DNA of 64,000 nt from Shewanella gelidimarina (GTDB lineage: Bacteria > Pseudomonadota > Gammaproteobacteria > Enterobacterales > Shewanellaceae). Positions 18,156 to 28,595 of the stretch are shown here, in pieces. The first letter of the stretch is position 1, and each line of letters opens with the position of its first letter. Under the pieces are notes generated by a model, which worked only from the letters and a program-made list of their open reading frames with translations, searched no databases and was not told the origin of the DNA. The stretch covers positions 57,841 through 121,840 of the forward strand of contig NZ_JAKIKW010000017.1 in assembly GCF_023283945.1 (NCBI RefSeq), in the 5' to 3' direction. A program made the translations under genes and the position numbers.

Positions 18156-19166
18156 TTACTTAGATTCTGGTTGGATCATATTAAAATGGTTATAGGCTCG
18201 TTGCGTTGCAATACGTCCACGTGGCGTTCTTTGTATAAATCCTTGTTGGATCAAAAACGGTTCCAGTACATCTTCAATCGTTTCGCGCTCTTCACCAATC
18301 GCTGCCGCTAAGTTATCAAGTCCTACAGGGCCACCCATAAATTTGTCGATAATGGCAAGCAGTAGTTTTCGATCCATATAATCAAAACCTTCCGCATCGA
18401 CATCGAGCATGTCTAAGGCTAACTCTGCAATCACCTTGGTCACGTCACCACTATGTTTAACTTCTGCAAAGTCACGTACTCGCCGCAGTAAACGATTGGC
18501 AATACGAGGTGTACCACGAGAACGTTTGGCTATTTCAACCGCGCCTTCTTCGTCAATTTCTAGATCCATCACTTTTGCAGAGCGGAGCACAATGGTGGAT
18601 AAGTCTTTAACGTTGTAAAACTCTAAACGTAGCGGAATACCAAATCTCGCCCGTAGCGGAGAGGTCAATGACCCCGCTCTTGTGGTAGCTCCCACTAATG
18701 TAAATGCCGGTAGATCCAGCTTAATAGAGCGCGCCGCAGGACCTTCACCAATCATGATATCTAATTGGTAGTCTTCCATCGCAGGATACAAAATCTCTTC
18801 CACTACCGAGCTTAATCGATGAATTTCATCAATAAATAAAACATCGTTTTCTTCGAGGTTAGTCAACAAAGCCGCTAAATCACCCGCCTTTTCTAGCACT
18901 GGTCCTGATGTAGACTTTATATTCACGCCCATCTCATTGGCAACAATCATCGCCAATGTTGTCTTTCCGAGACCCGGAGGACCATAAATCAGCATATGAT
19001 CTAACGCTTCGCCACGATTTTGCGCCGCTTCAATAAAGATTTTTAACTGTGCGCGAGTATCATCTTGCCCAGTATACTCGTCCAATAGCTTAGGACGCAT
19101 CGCCCTATCAATGACTTCTATAGGCTCGATAACGTGTGGTTGTATTAGGCGATCAGCTTCAATCAT
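18156..19166 (-). CDS. ruvB: Holliday junction branch migration helicase
   Basis: RuvB is the AAA+ hexameric motor that drives RuvA-bound Holliday junctions. Its 336 residues show Walker A GPPGLGKT (62-69), Walker B DEIH (113-116), sensor segment [18 protein letters not shown] and a C-terminal winged helix ([10 protein letters not shown]). It begins 9 bases after ruvA and ends the ruvCAB block. Confidence 0.97.
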   Translation of the reverse strand: MIEADRLIQPHVIEPIEVIDRAMRPKLLDEYTGQDDTRAQLKIFIEAAQNRGEALDHMLIYGPPGLGKTTLAMIVANEMGVNIKSTSGPVLEKAGDLAALLTNLEENDVLFIDEIHRLSSVVEEILYPAMEDYQLDIMIGEGPAARSIKLDLPAFTLVGATTRAGSLTSPLRARFGIPLRLEFYNVKDLSTIVLRSAKVMDLEIDEEGAVEIAKRSRGTPRIANRLLRRVRDFAEVKHSGDVTKVIAELALDMLDVDAEGFDYMDRKLLLAIIDKFMGGPVGLDNLAAAIGEERETIEDVLEPFLIQQGFIQRTPRGRIATQRAYNHFNMIQPESK

Positions 19167-19175
19167 CGGTTATCC

Positions 19176-19793
19176 TTAAAGCATCGATTTAAGTGCTGAT
19201 TTAATCAGCGATTCAGAGTCTATACCATCAACATACACTGCAGAAACAGCTTTACTCGCTTGCGCTGGTTTATATCCCAGCGACAACAGTGCGCCAATGG
19301 CATCTTCTTCGGCAGTATTGACGACAACGGGAACGGTATAGTTTGATTGCAGCATAAACTCTCTTTCAGATCCCACCGATGCTTCCATCAGGCTCTTGAG
19401 CTTATCACGCATTTCAATGAGCAAGCGTTCCGCTGTTTTCTTACCGACGCCAGGCAACTTTACCAACGTAGCAATATCATCTCTGCCGACGCAAGCAACA
19501 AACTCAGCCGCTGTCATGCCCGATAAAATGGTCAACGCCAGTTTTGGCCCGACGCCATTAGTCTTAATTAATAGCCTAAAGAGTGCACGTTCCTGCTTAG
19601 AGATAAAACCATACAATAACTGCGCATCTTCTCTGACCACAAAATGGGTAAAAACAACGGCCTCTAGCCCTACTTCTGGTAACTCATAAAAGCTTGTCAG
19701 TGGCATTTGGATCTCATACCCCACACCACCAACATCGATAAGCACTTCAGGTGCTTGTTTTTCTACGAGTAGACCACGTATACGACCAATCAT
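19176..19793 (-). CDS. ruvA: Holliday junction DNA-binding subunit
   Basis: This 205-residue protein has an N-terminal OB domain ([13 protein letters not shown]), two helix-hairpin-helix motifs ([11 protein letters not shown] and [12 protein letters not shown]) and a C-terminal domain that contacts RuvB (about 155-205). Its start overlaps the ruvC stop by 4 bases, which implies translational coupling. Confidence 0.97.
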   Translation of the reverse strand: MIGRIRGLLVEKQAPEVLIDVGGVGYEIQMPLTSFYELPEVGLEAVVFTHFVVREDAQLLYGFISKQERALFRLLIKTNGVGPKLALTILSGMTAAEFVACVGRDDIATLVKLPGVGKKTAERLLIEMRDKLKSLMEASVGSEREFMLQSNYTVPVVVNTAEEDAIGALLSLGYKPAQASKAVSAVYVDGIDSESLIKSALKSML

Positions 19794-20311
19794 TTATATC
19801 TTCCGTATGTACTTGAATTCGCTTTGCCGCCCATGGCAACCAAGCTTTGACTTGTATGAAAGTGACATACCGCAACCCCTAATGCGTCTGCCGCATCGGC
19901 TTGAGGCGCACTCGGCAACTTTAAAATTTGCTGGATCATGTGCTGTACTTGCTCTTTTTGCGCTCTACCGGTACCGACAACTGATTTTTTTATTTGGGTA
20001 GCACTGTATTCAGCAACGGGTAAATTTGCTGCGGTGGCCGCCACAATTGCAGCACCACGCGCTTGACCAAGCTTAAGTGCTGAATCCGCATTCTTAGCCA
20101 TAAATACCCGTTCAATAGCAAATTCATCAGGTTGGTATTGTCTGATAATTTCGGAAAGACCATCAAAAATTTGCTTAAGACGCAGTGGTAATTCGTCTGA
20201 ACTGGTTCTTATACAACCGCTCCCCACATAAACATGTTGGCGACCAATACATTGAATCACACCATAACCGGTGATCCTAGAGCCTGGATCAACGCCTAAA
20301 ATAATAGCCAT
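19790..20311 (-). CDS. ruvC: Holliday junction resolvase
   Basis: This 173-residue endonuclease cuts the junction symmetrically. The four acidic catalytic residues are in place: Asp8 (GVDPGS), Glu67 (AIERVF), Asp139 and Asp142 (QADAADALG). It sits 5 bases after yebC and overlaps ruvA by 4 bases, giving a yebC-ruvC-ruvA-ruvB operon. Confidence 0.97.
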   Translation of the reverse strand: MAIILGVDPGSRITGYGVIQCIGRQHVYVGSGCIRTSSDELPLRLKQIFDGLSEIIRQYQPDEFAIERVFMAKNADSALKLGQARGAAIVAATAANLPVAEYSATQIKKSVVGTGRAQKEQVQHMIQQILKLPSAPQADAADALGVAVCHFHTSQSLVAMGGKANSSTYGRYK

Positions 20312-20316
20312 ATCGC

Positions 20317-21060
20317 TTATTCCAGCCCCGCCATGACATCGTCAGAAATCCCACCATTGTGGTAAACCTCTTGCACATCATCATGATCTTCAAGGTTATC
20401 GATTAAGCGTAAAAACTTTGGTGCCGTGCTCGCATCAAGTTCCGCTGTTGTGGATGGCAACATGGTCACTTCAGCATTCACCGCTTCAAGCCCTGCAGCA
20501 TCCAATGCATCTTTTACTGCACCAAAATCCTCTGGTGTGGTAAAGACATCAATAGAACCGTCTTCATGCGCAATAACGTCATCAGCACCAGCTTCAAGTG
20601 CGGCGTCCATAACAGTATCTTCATCTACATCTTGATAAGAAATAATACCTTTTTTATCAAACAAATAAGCAACAGAGCCATCGGTGCCTAAGTTACCGCC
20701 TGATTTACTAAACGCATTTCTGACGCCGGAAACCGTACGGTTTTTGTTATCCGTCATGGTTTCAACTAATACCGCTGTACCGCCAGGACCATAACCTTCA
20801 TAGATAATGGTCTCTAATATTTGACCATCTAACTCGCCAGCACCGCGTTTTACCGCTCGCTCAACCGTGTCACGCGTCATGTTATTTGATAATGATTTAT
20901 CGATGGCTGCCCGCAATCTTGGATTTGAATCGGGATCAGAGCCACCTTCTCTTGCAGCGACAGTGAGCTCACGGATAAATTTAGTAAAAAGCTTACCACG
21001 CTTAGCATCTTGCGCTGCTTTACGGTGCTTAATATTGTCCCATTTACTATGACCTGCCAT
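20317..21060 (-). CDS. yebC: YebC/PmpR-family protein
   Basis: This 247-residue protein begins [20 protein letters not shown] and contains [14 protein letters not shown], both family signatures. Members act as transcription regulators (PmpR) or help ribosomes through proline-rich stretches. Three-domain folds are known and no catalytic site is expected. It heads the ruvCAB operon, as in many gammaproteobacteria. Confidence 0.95.
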   Translation of the reverse strand: MAGHSKWDNIKHRKAAQDAKRGKLFTKFIRELTVAAREGGSDPDSNPRLRAAIDKSLSNNMTRDTVERAVKRGAGELDGQILETIIYEGYGPGGTAVLVETMTDNKNRTVSGVRNAFSKSGGNLGTDGSVAYLFDKKGIISYQDVDEDTVMDAALEAGADDVIAHEDGSIDVFTTPEDFGAVKDALDAAGLEAVNAEVTMLPSTTAELDASTAPKFLRLIDNLEDHDDVQEVYHNGGISDDVMAGLE

Positions 21061-21126
21061 CTCTTTCTCCTACATTCGATTCTCTAGAAAATAAGCATTT
21101 CATCATGCCCATCACCAAAATTATTC

Positions 21127-21154
21127 GAAAAAAAAGCCGAGTCTAAACTCGGCT
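21127..21154 (-). terminator. Terminator after aspS
   Basis: A perfect 8-bp stem AGCCGAGT/ACTCGGCT (21135-21142 with 21147-21154) is followed, on the minus strand, by eight T (21134-21127). It separates aspS from yebC. Confidence 0.88.
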
Positions 21155-21168
21155 CTTTTTAACAGTAT

Positions 21169-22950
21169 TTACTGCTCGTCTTTGTTCTCTTCCGCAATGA
21201 CACTGATACCCAGTTCAACTAACTGCACTGGATTTGCAAAGCCAGGCGCATTCGTCAATGGACATGCCGCCGTTGTTGTTTTAGGAAATGCCATTACATC
21301 ACGAATTGAGCTTGCGCCCGTCATCAACATGATGATGCGATCTAAACCAAATGCTAAACCTGCATGTGGCGGCGTACCATAACGTAGCGCTTCAAGTAGG
21401 AAGCCAAACTTTTCGTTCGCTTCTTCGTCATTAATCCCTAGAATTCTAAATACTGCTGACTGCATCTCACTATTATGGATACGTACCGAACCGCCACCTA
21501 ACTCACAACCGTTCAATACCATATCGTAGGCATCTGAAATAGCGCCAATAGGATTCGCTTCCAGTTCTGCTGGTGTCATATTGCTCGGCGCGGTGAATGG
21601 GTGATGCATCGCATGTAATCCACCATCTGAAGTAGGCTCAAACATCGGGAAGTCAACGACCCAAAGTGGTTTCCAATCGCCTTGTAGCAATTCAAAATCT
21701 TCACCGGCTTTCAAACGAAGTGCGCCCATAGCTTCGGCAACGATGTTCGCTTTATCTGCGCCAAATAAGATTAGGTCACCAGTTTGTGCACCCGTGCGCT
21801 CAAGCAGTGCGGTAACAACATCTTCAGTTAAGAACTTAAGCACTGGAGATTGAATACCTTCCATGCCCTTATCAAGGTCATTAACCTTCATCCACGCTAG
21901 GCCTTTTGCGCCATAAATGGTGGCATATTTTGCATAGTCGTCAAGATTCTTGCGTGAAAGTTTAGCGCCGCCAGGAATGCTAAGAACTGCAACACGCCCT
22001 TCTGGATCATTTGCTGGGCCATTGAACACAGCAAACTCAACATCTTTTACAAGGTCAGCAACATCAATTAGCTCAAGTGGGTTACGTAAATCCGGCTTAT
22101 CTGAGCCGTAACGACGCATCGCTTCAGCGAAGGTCATTTTTGGAAATTCACCCAAATCAACATTTAACAATTCTTTAAATAGACCGCGAGTCATCTCTTC
22201 TGTTTTAGCCATCACTTGCGCTGAAGACATAAACGAGGTTTCAATATCTATCTGAGTAAATTCTGGCTGACGGTCAGCACGTAAGTCTTCATCACGGAAG
22301 CACTTCACGATTTGGTAATAGCGGTCAAATCCAGACATCATCAACAACTGCTTAAATAGTTGTGGAGATTGTGGCAAAGCGAAGAACTGACCTTTATAAG
22401 TACGACTCGGCACTAAGTAATCACGTGCACCTTCTGGTGTCGCTTTGGTCAGGATTGGTGTTTCAATATCTAAGAAACCGTTCCCATCAAGAAAACGTCT
22501 AACAGCACTGGTCACTTTAGAACGGAATACGATACGGTCAGCCATTTCAGGACGACGTAGATCTAAGTAGCGATACTTTAAGCGTTGCTCTTCAGTATTG
22601 TGCTGGTTTTTGTCCATATTAATCGGCAGTGGAGCAGAACTGTTTAAGATGGTCAGTTCAGATCCAAATATCTCGATTTCACCGGTGCGCATATCCGCAT
22701 TAATCTGGCTATCGGGTCTAGCGCTAACTCGACCTTTAATTTGAACACAAAACTCACTGCGTAAGGTGCTTGCTATCTCAAACACCTCAGGAAGATCGGG
22801 ATCATAAACAACTTGAACAATGCCTTCTCTATCACGCAGGTCGAGAAAAACAACGCCGCCTAAATCTCGGCTACGATTAACCCAACCCACTAGGGTTACT
22901 TCTTGACCAACGTGAGACTGATTAACGTCCCCACAATAATGACTGCGCAT
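21169..22950 (-). CDS. aspS: Aspartyl-tRNA synthetase
   Basis: This class II synthetase has 593 residues (590 in E. coli). It has an N-terminal OB anticodon-binding domain ([29 protein letters not shown]), motif 2 [18 protein letters not shown], a GAD insertion domain (about 285-420) and motif 3 [12 protein letters not shown]. The discriminating form, specific for tRNA-Asp, is expected in gammaproteobacteria. It has its own promoter (23017-23044) and terminator. Confidence 0.97.
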   Translation of the reverse strand: MRSHYCGDVNQSHVGQEVTLVGWVNRSRDLGGVVFLDLRDREGIVQVVYDPDLPEVFEIASTLRSEFCVQIKGRVSARPDSQINADMRTGEIEIFGSELTILNSSAPLPINMDKNQHNTEEQRLKYRYLDLRRPEMADRIVFRSKVTSAVRRFLDGNGFLDIETPILTKATPEGARDYLVPSRTYKGQFFALPQSPQLFKQLLMMSGFDRYYQIVKCFRDEDLRADRQPEFTQIDIETSFMSSAQVMAKTEEMTRGLFKELLNVDLGEFPKMTFAEAMRRYGSDKPDLRNPLELIDVADLVKDVEFAVFNGPANDPEGRVAVLSIPGGAKLSRKNLDDYAKYATIYGAKGLAWMKVNDLDKGMEGIQSPVLKFLTEDVVTALLERTGAQTGDLILFGADKANIVAEAMGALRLKAGEDFELLQGDWKPLWVVDFPMFEPTSDGGLHAMHHPFTAPSNMTPAELEANPIGAISDAYDMVLNGCELGGGSVRIHNSEMQSAVFRILGINDEEANEKFGFLLEALRYGTPPHAGLAFGLDRIIMLMTGASSIRDVMAFPKTTTAACPLTNAPGFANPVQLVELGISVIAEENKDEQ

Positions 22951-23016
22951 TTAACTCTTTCCTTTATTCCACAAAATGATGTTTGAGGATCTGGTTCAAA
23001 ACAAGACAAAAGCGGC

Positions 23017-23044
23017 ATTATAGAGACATATTGCCGTTTTCCAA
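23017..23044 (-). promoter_or_regulatory. Probable sigma70 promoter of aspS
   Basis: Read on the minus strand, TTGGAA (23044-23039) is followed after 16 bases by a perfect TATAAT (23022-23017). This lies 67 bases before the aspS start and overlaps an imperfect GCGGCA/TGCCGT inverted repeat. Confidence 0.6.
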
Positions 23045-23112
23045 ATAACTTATCGACTAGTCGGTTAAGTATCAGCCAATTTTCAAAAAAAATGAATAGA
23101 TTTAACCGAATG

Positions 23113-25935
23113 TTACTGCTGTTGCGAATTTCTGGATGATTTTCCGCCGGCATTCTTAGCACGATACATATGCCTATCCGCCGTCTTTAATAATGTATCA
23201 ACACTGTCACCATCCGCAGGGTATAACGCAATCCCCATACTGGCAGATGCCGATAGTGAAAGTTCATCAATCACAAAGGGGCTCGACAAGCGCTGCAGCA
23301 AAAGTTCTGCTACATCATTTGCTGCGGATATCGAATCCACTTTATGAAGTATGATAATGAATTCATCGCCACCTAATCTGCCGACCGTATCGGCACGTCT
23401 AACAGCGTTGCTCAATGCTTGGCTAATCGCAATAAGATAGTCGTCACCTACATGATGACCATATTCATCATTAATGGCTTTAAAACCGTCAAGATCAACA
23501 AAAATAACGGCAAACTGTGACATTTCGCGACTATGGGCCAATATTGCCTGCTCCAATCGTTCCTCTATCATTGAGCGATTAGGGAGTTTGGTTAAGCTGT
23601 CATGTTTAGCAAACAGCGCCATCTTATTCTCAGCCGCAATTCTTAACGCCACCTCTCGGCGCAAGCGCCTATTTGCCAACAAGGCCACAATAACCAATAC
23701 CGCAAGCGCACTAAAAACAATAATACTTAACCGCAATCTATTTTCAAAATCTTCACGACCAAACTCTATCGTTTGCGATACCCATTTTTGATGGATCTTT
23801 TGCTGCTGAGCACGATCAATGTTGCCAATGACACTATTAATAAAAGGTAACAAAAGCTGTTGCCGCTTATTGATCCCTATGTGGCTACGTTGCTCAGAAA
23901 AATCAACCAACATCGACATTTTTAGTTCAGAAAATTGCCCTTCTTTCAGGCCCGCACTTAGATTCATCACTTTATCGATAAAGACATCCGCTAAGCCCTC
24001 ATCTACAGCATTTAGGCCAGCGCGACTATTAGGCACCAATACCAACTCTAATGTGGGGTACTCTTGCATTAAATCAGCAACAATATGGTAGCCCTCAACA
24101 ACCGCAAGTCGCAAGCCTTTGAGCTCCGTTAAGCTAAATATATTAACGCTATCTAACGAGCTCACCAGTCCCCATGGTGCTGGCCAGTAAGAGTTGGAAA
24201 ATACTAACTTATCTTGACGCTGCGCCGTAGGCACCATACTACCCGACATATCGATATCACCGCGTAATAGCGCATCTAGCAATGTCTGCCAATTACTGAA
24301 TTCGACATAGTTGAGCTTCAAACCAAGCTCCTGCGAAATAATCTTAAATACCTCGCTATTAATCCCTGCGTAATCACCATTGTCGCTTTTATATTCCATC
24401 GGAGCCCAATTATTAACAAAACCCACTTTTATCTCACCCATGCTTTTTATCATGGCGCGTTGTTTTGAGTTCAGCTGGACAAGTTTTTTGGTCGAGGAAT
24501 AAATCCTATCAGCAGGATTTAAAATCCACTTCCTCTCAATCGCAGCCAACTCCGAAGAGTTAATCGCGTTAAACCCTTTTGATATACGCTCAGAAAAATC
24601 TCGATCATTGTTTCGATTTAATACGTAAAGGTCGGTTTTAAAATGGATCGGTTTAAACTGGTAAAAATCTTCCCAGCGATTCTTTAACAATAAGTAGTGT
24701 TGTGTCCATGCTGCTGCCGCAATAAAACCGTCCACTCTGCCCGATTCTGCGGCCTCTATCATCTGCTGGACATTGGCCACATAGTAAAAGTCAGAATCCG
24801 GCAGGGCTTCAATTAATTCGGCAAGATAAGGCGATGTCGGCGCGACTGCAAATACTTTGCCCTTTAGCTCTTCAACTGTCTTAAAAGACGTTTTATAGGA
24901 AAACAGTCTGCTGCTAACTTGATAGATCAGATGGGCTCGATTGAGTCCTGACTTCATAGACTCACTTTCGGGGTAACCCAGCTGCACGTCCGCGATGCCG
25001 CGTTGAACATTCACGATGCCTTGCTGCATGTCTCCAGCAATAAAGCGTATCGGCAACCCCGTTTTATCCGACCATAATTTCCAAATATCAACCAATAAAC
25101 CATGTGGTAAACCGTTGGGGCCAATATCCGCATAGGGTTCAACCCCTGTCTGCATCGCCACGACAACTTCGTTCTGGCTGCGCTGTATGCCCAACCAATC
25201 ACGTTCAATGTTATTACGCTCTACAGGGTCAACTAAACTGAATCCTTGCATTACGGTTCGTAACAATGACGCTTTACCTTTTTTAACTGCCGGATAAAAT
25301 GCAAATTCACTAATCGCAATACGTCGATTAACTGGAAATGACATAATCACTTTTTGACTAATGTTGCTCTCACGCAGGTAACCTTCAAGACCTGCAAAAA
25401 CAAAAACGTCATTGTTAATCACCGCATCCAGTAACTGTTTACGATTAGCGTAATAAGCAAACGTCAGCTTCGGCTGCTTTTTGAGCAATGCGTCAATGTG
25501 GGCAGCCCCCTTAACAACACCAATTTTATAAGGAATTAGCTTTTCTAAGGTATTGATATTGGTCAAAGCTTTATTGATATAAAGGTAGCCATTTACCTTT
25601 GAGATAGGTTCAGCAAAATCAAACAGTTTTAGCCTCGCAGGCGTCTTTGCCATCCCAATGTGAATATCGGCAAGTGATTGTTCAACACTGTCTAAAGATT
25701 GCTGCCAATTAACGGGCCTAAACACAACGTCTTGTTGATTAAGACGCGCCCATTGCCGCCAAAAATCGACTAAGAGACCATTAGCGGTGCCGTTTTCATC
25801 GACATATTGGAACGGGTAACTATCATCGCTCATTGATATCACTAATGGCTGCCCGCTATCTTTAGCTGCAGAAAATACTGATGTCGTAAAAAAGACGGAG
25901 AAAACAGCCAGCAACACGTAAGCGTTATATTTCAA
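23113..25935 (-). CDS. Membrane diguanylate cyclase with three solute-binding domains
   Basis: This 940-residue protein has a signal peptide (about 1-23) and three successive periplasmic solute-binding family 3 domains (about 30-250, 258-475 and 500-730). One membrane helix (about 735-757) and a GGDEF domain (about 775-935) follow. The active-site motif GGDEF is intact in RLGGDEFIIIL, and RRAD five residues before it is a product-inhibition I-site, so it probably makes c-di-GMP. By analogy with other SBP-fused receptors, amino acids or similar ligands may control it. The gene ends the strand block and is divergent from cmoA. Confidence 0.88.
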   Translation of the reverse strand: MKYNAYVLLAVFSVFFTTSVFSAAKDSGQPLVISMSDDSYPFQYVDENGTANGLLVDFWRQWARLNQQDVVFRPVNWQQSLDSVEQSLADIHIGMAKTPARLKLFDFAEPISKVNGYLYINKALTNINTLEKLIPYKIGVVKGAAHIDALLKKQPKLTFAYYANRKQLLDAVINNDVFVFAGLEGYLRESNISQKVIMSFPVNRRIAISEFAFYPAVKKGKASLLRTVMQGFSLVDPVERNNIERDWLGIQRSQNEVVVAMQTGVEPYADIGPNGLPHGLLVDIWKLWSDKTGLPIRFIAGDMQQGIVNVQRGIADVQLGYPESESMKSGLNRAHLIYQVSSRLFSYKTSFKTVEELKGKVFAVAPTSPYLAELIEALPDSDFYYVANVQQMIEAAESGRVDGFIAAAAWTQHYLLLKNRWEDFYQFKPIHFKTDLYVLNRNNDRDFSERISKGFNAINSSELAAIERKWILNPADRIYSSTKKLVQLNSKQRAMIKSMGEIKVGFVNNWAPMEYKSDNGDYAGINSEVFKIISQELGLKLNYVEFSNWQTLLDALLRGDIDMSGSMVPTAQRQDKLVFSNSYWPAPWGLVSSLDSVNIFSLTELKGLRLAVVEGYHIVADLMQEYPTLELVLVPNSRAGLNAVDEGLADVFIDKVMNLSAGLKEGQFSELKMSMLVDFSEQRSHIGINKRQQLLLPFINSVIGNIDRAQQQKIHQKWVSQTIEFGREDFENRLRLSIIVFSALAVLVIVALLANRRLRREVALRIAAENKMALFAKHDSLTKLPNRSMIEERLEQAILAHSREMSQFAVIFVDLDGFKAINDEYGHHVGDDYLIAISQALSNAVRRADTVGRLGGDEFIIILHKVDSISAANDVAELLLQRLSSPFVIDELSLSASASMGIALYPADGDSVDTLLKTADRHMYRAKNAGGKSSRNSQQQ

Positions 25936-26086
25936 TTACAATCCCTATAAAAGGTCAACTATCTGTAAATAATTTGTATCGATAATGCTATTAGACAAAA
26001 TTTTATGAGGAATTTCCAGTACTAGTCTTGCTGGTTGCAGATATGTTTAGCTAGAATGAGGAGTTGAATCCCCACTATTTGATCAC

Positions 26087-26818
26087 ATGAAACTTTCTCA
26101 AGACGACCTATATGCTAAACCGTACCAACAAGTCAGCGATTTTCAATTCGATGATAAAGTGGCAGGTGTGTTTAATGACATGATCCGTAGATCTGTACCT
26201 GGATACGGGCAAATCATTAATACTATTGGAGATTTAGCACAAAAATATGCTGTGCCAAACAGCAAAGTGTATGATTTAGGCTGCTCTTTGGGCGCGGCAA
26301 CGTTAAGCATTAGACGTCGAGTAGAGGGCCGTAATTGTCAGATAATCGCCGTCGATAACAGCGAATCCATGGTTGAACGCTGCAAAGAAAACCTTTCAGC
26401 TTATGTCAGCGAAACCCCCGTTAAGTTAATCTGCGGTGATATCCGCGATATTGAGATAGAAAATGCCTCTTTAGTCATACTCAATTTCACCATGCAATTT
26501 CTTGCGCCAGAGCATAGAGAAAACTTGCTCAAAAAAATCTATGATGGATTGTTACCTGGCGGGCTTTTAGTCCTGTCTGAGAAGATTTACTTCGAGCAAG
26601 ACAAAATTCAATCAACTTTAGATGATTTACATCTCGATTTCAAAAGAGCAAATGGTTACAGTGAGTTAGAGATCAGCCAAAAAAGAAGTTCACTCGAACA
26701 TGTCATGAAGCCAGATACGCTTCAACAACATGAAATACGGATAAGAGAACAGGGTTTTAACCAGTTTAGTGTCTGGTTCCAATGTTTTAACTTTGCATCT
26801 ATGGTGGCAATTAAGTGA
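26087..26818 (+). CDS. cmoA: Carboxy-S-adenosylmethionine synthase
   Basis: CmoA makes carboxy-SAM from SAM and prephenate for the 5-oxyacetyl modification of uridine 34. Its 243 residues include [14 protein letters not shown] (SAM loop), [13 protein letters not shown] and [17 protein letters not shown], the last a family signature. It overlaps cmoB by 4 bases (GTGA). Confidence 0.96.
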   Translation: MKLSQDDLYAKPYQQVSDFQFDDKVAGVFNDMIRRSVPGYGQIINTIGDLAQKYAVPNSKVYDLGCSLGAATLSIRRRVEGRNCQIIAVDNSESMVERCKENLSAYVSETPVKLICGDIRDIEIENASLVILNFTMQFLAPEHRENLLKKIYDGLLPGGLLVLSEKIYFEQDKIQSTLDDLHLDFKRANGYSELEISQKRSSLEHVMKPDTLQQHEIRIREQGFNQFSVWFQCFNFASMVAIK

Positions 26819-27807
26819 TAAGTTTTAGCTCGTTTTACAAACAAATTTCGGACTCTAGTCTACAACACTGGCTAGAGACCCTCCCCGCCATTCTAGGTGA
26901 ATGGCAGCGAGAACATAAACATGGTTCGCTGCCTAAATGGGAAAAAGTGCTCAACAAATTGCATTACCCTACGCCCGATAGCATTGATTTTAAGACTAGT
27001 GTGACGGTAGGTTCTGGTAGCCAGTTATCAGCAGGCGAACAAGAGAAACTTGAAAACCTGTTAGCGATATTTAAACCGTGGCGTAAAGGCCCATATTCTA
27101 TCCATGGTATAGAAATCGATACAGAATGGCGTTCAGATTGGAAATGGGAACGTTTAGCGCCGCACATTTCACCTTTAGCCAACAGAACTGTGCTGGATGT
27201 AGGTTGTGGCAGTGGTTATCACATGTGGCGTATGCTGGGTGATGGTGCTAAACATGTGGTAGGAATTGACCCATCACCACTGTTTATGTGTCAGTTTGAA
27301 GCCGTTAAAAGAATTGCAGGTAACGACCAACCTATTCACTTTTTGCCGTTAGGCATTGAAGAACTGCCACCCCTTGATGCATTCGACACCGTTTTTTCGA
27401 TGGGTGTACTTTATCATCGCCGCTCGCCAATCGATCACCTGATCCAACTCAGAGATCAATTACGTACGGGTGGAGAACTCATTCTAGAGACCTTAGTCAT
27501 CGATGGCGACGAGAACACTGTTCTAGTCCCAGAAGACCGCTATGGAAAAATGAATAACGTGTGGTTCTTACCTTCAGTTGCAGCGCTCATGCTTTGGCTT
27601 AAAAAGAGCGATTTCATCAATATACGCTGTGTTGATATTGATGTGACCTCCTTAGCAGAACAAAGAAGTACAAGCTGGATGCCGAATGAGTCATTAGTCG
27701 ATTATCTAGACCCTAATGATGTTAGCCTTACCGTTGAAGGTTATCCTGCGCCAAAAAGAGCAACAATTATTGCCACCAAGAACCAACCAAATAAAGATTT
27801 AATCTAG
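26815..27807 (+). CDS. cmoB: tRNA U34 carboxymethyltransferase
   Basis: CmoB transfers the carboxymethyl group of carboxy-SAM to 5-hydroxyuridine 34 of tRNA. It has 330 residues (323 in E. coli). [15 protein letters not shown] (about 126-140) is the SAM-binding loop, and [16 protein letters not shown] and [11 protein letters not shown] are conserved. It starts with GTG, coupled to cmoA. The next gene begins 21 bases later, so read-through into the 7TM/ATP-grasp cluster is possible. Confidence 0.96.
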   Translation: MISFSSFYKQISDSSLQHWLETLPAILGEWQREHKHGSLPKWEKVLNKLHYPTPDSIDFKTSVTVGSGSQLSAGEQEKLENLLAIFKPWRKGPYSIHGIEIDTEWRSDWKWERLAPHISPLANRTVLDVGCGSGYHMWRMLGDGAKHVVGIDPSPLFMCQFEAVKRIAGNDQPIHFLPLGIEELPPLDAFDTVFSMGVLYHRRSPIDHLIQLRDQLRTGGELILETLVIDGDENTVLVPEDRYGKMNNVWFLPSVAALMLWLKKSDFINIRCVDIDVTSLAEQRSTSWMPNESLVDYLDPNDVSLTVEGYPAPKRATIIATKNQPNKDLI

Positions 27808-27828
27808 CCAATAGTAATGGGAAGCACT

Positions 27829-28581
27829 ATGTTTAAGCAGATAATTTGTATCGCCGCCATCGCCACCGCAATAAGCGGTTGTGCATCAACTAAAGACGTC
27901 AACGCACCTATGCCCGTTGATGCAACTGTGCTTGAAGCCAGTTTGAATCAACAAGAAGTTAATATTGTGAATGCGATTGATTCTTGCAAAGAGATGCAAA
28001 CAGCAAGCATGACAACCTTGTCTGCCCAGTTAGCGCAATTAGACGCAAAAATCACCACACTGAATAAAAAAGATAAAGCCGTTGTCATCCCTGTTGTTGC
28101 GCCTGCGCAATGTCCGCCATCACCGCTCCAAGGCAAGTTTATTCTGGGTGCTGTCGAAAATGTCTATGTCGATGAAATAAAAGCAAGCTTCAATACTCGA
28201 ATCGATACTGGTGCAGAATCCTCTTCACTAGATGCTCATAATATTATTTTATTTGAGAGAGATGGTAACCAGTGGGTTCGATTTGATGTGCTCACTAACG
28301 GCGCTAAACAGCCTGCACAAACGTTTGAATCTAAAGTCGAACGCTTCGTGCGGATTAAAGAATCAGATGATAAGACAGACAGACGTCCTGTTATTCATGC
28401 ACACCTCGAAATTGGTCAATATAAAGCAGAGACAGATCTAAACTTAAGCGACAGAAGTCACTTAGAGTTCCCACTGTTACTTGGCCGCAAATTTATGCAA
28501 GATATTGCCGTGGTTGATGTTGGCCAAACTTATATCCACGGAAAGAAAAAAGGCGATAGCGCATCGTCTGCTTCTAAATAA
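27829..28581 (+). CDS. Lipoprotein with retropepsin-like domain (putative zinc/aspartic protease, PF05618 type)
   Basis: This 250-residue protein has a lipoprotein signal ending in the lipobox ISGC (Cys18), a short helical linker (about 30-85) and a C-terminal domain. That domain has FNTRIDTGAESSSLDA (Asp126 in DTGA), EFPLLLGRKFMQDIAVVD and YIHGKKK. This is the family annotated as ATP-dependent zinc protease, whose DTGA motif resembles retropepsin aspartic proteases; neither zinc nor ATP dependence can be seen. The chosen start is ATG 27829, which has GGGA upstream; ATG 27817 would add 4 residues. It is the first of a set with the next two genes that recurs in marine gammaproteobacteria. Confidence 0.8.
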   Translation: MFKQIICIAAIATAISGCASTKDVNAPMPVDATVLEASLNQQEVNIVNAIDSCKEMQTASMTTLSAQLAQLDAKITTLNKKDKAVVIPVVAPAQCPPSPLQGKFILGAVENVYVDEIKASFNTRIDTGAESSSLDAHNIILFERDGNQWVRFDVLTNGAKQPAQTFESKVERFVRIKESDDKTDRRPVIHAHLEIGQYKAETDLNLSDRSHLEFPLLLGRKFMQDIAVVDVGQTYIHGKKKGDSASSASK

Positions 28582-28595
28582 TAGGAATACAAATA

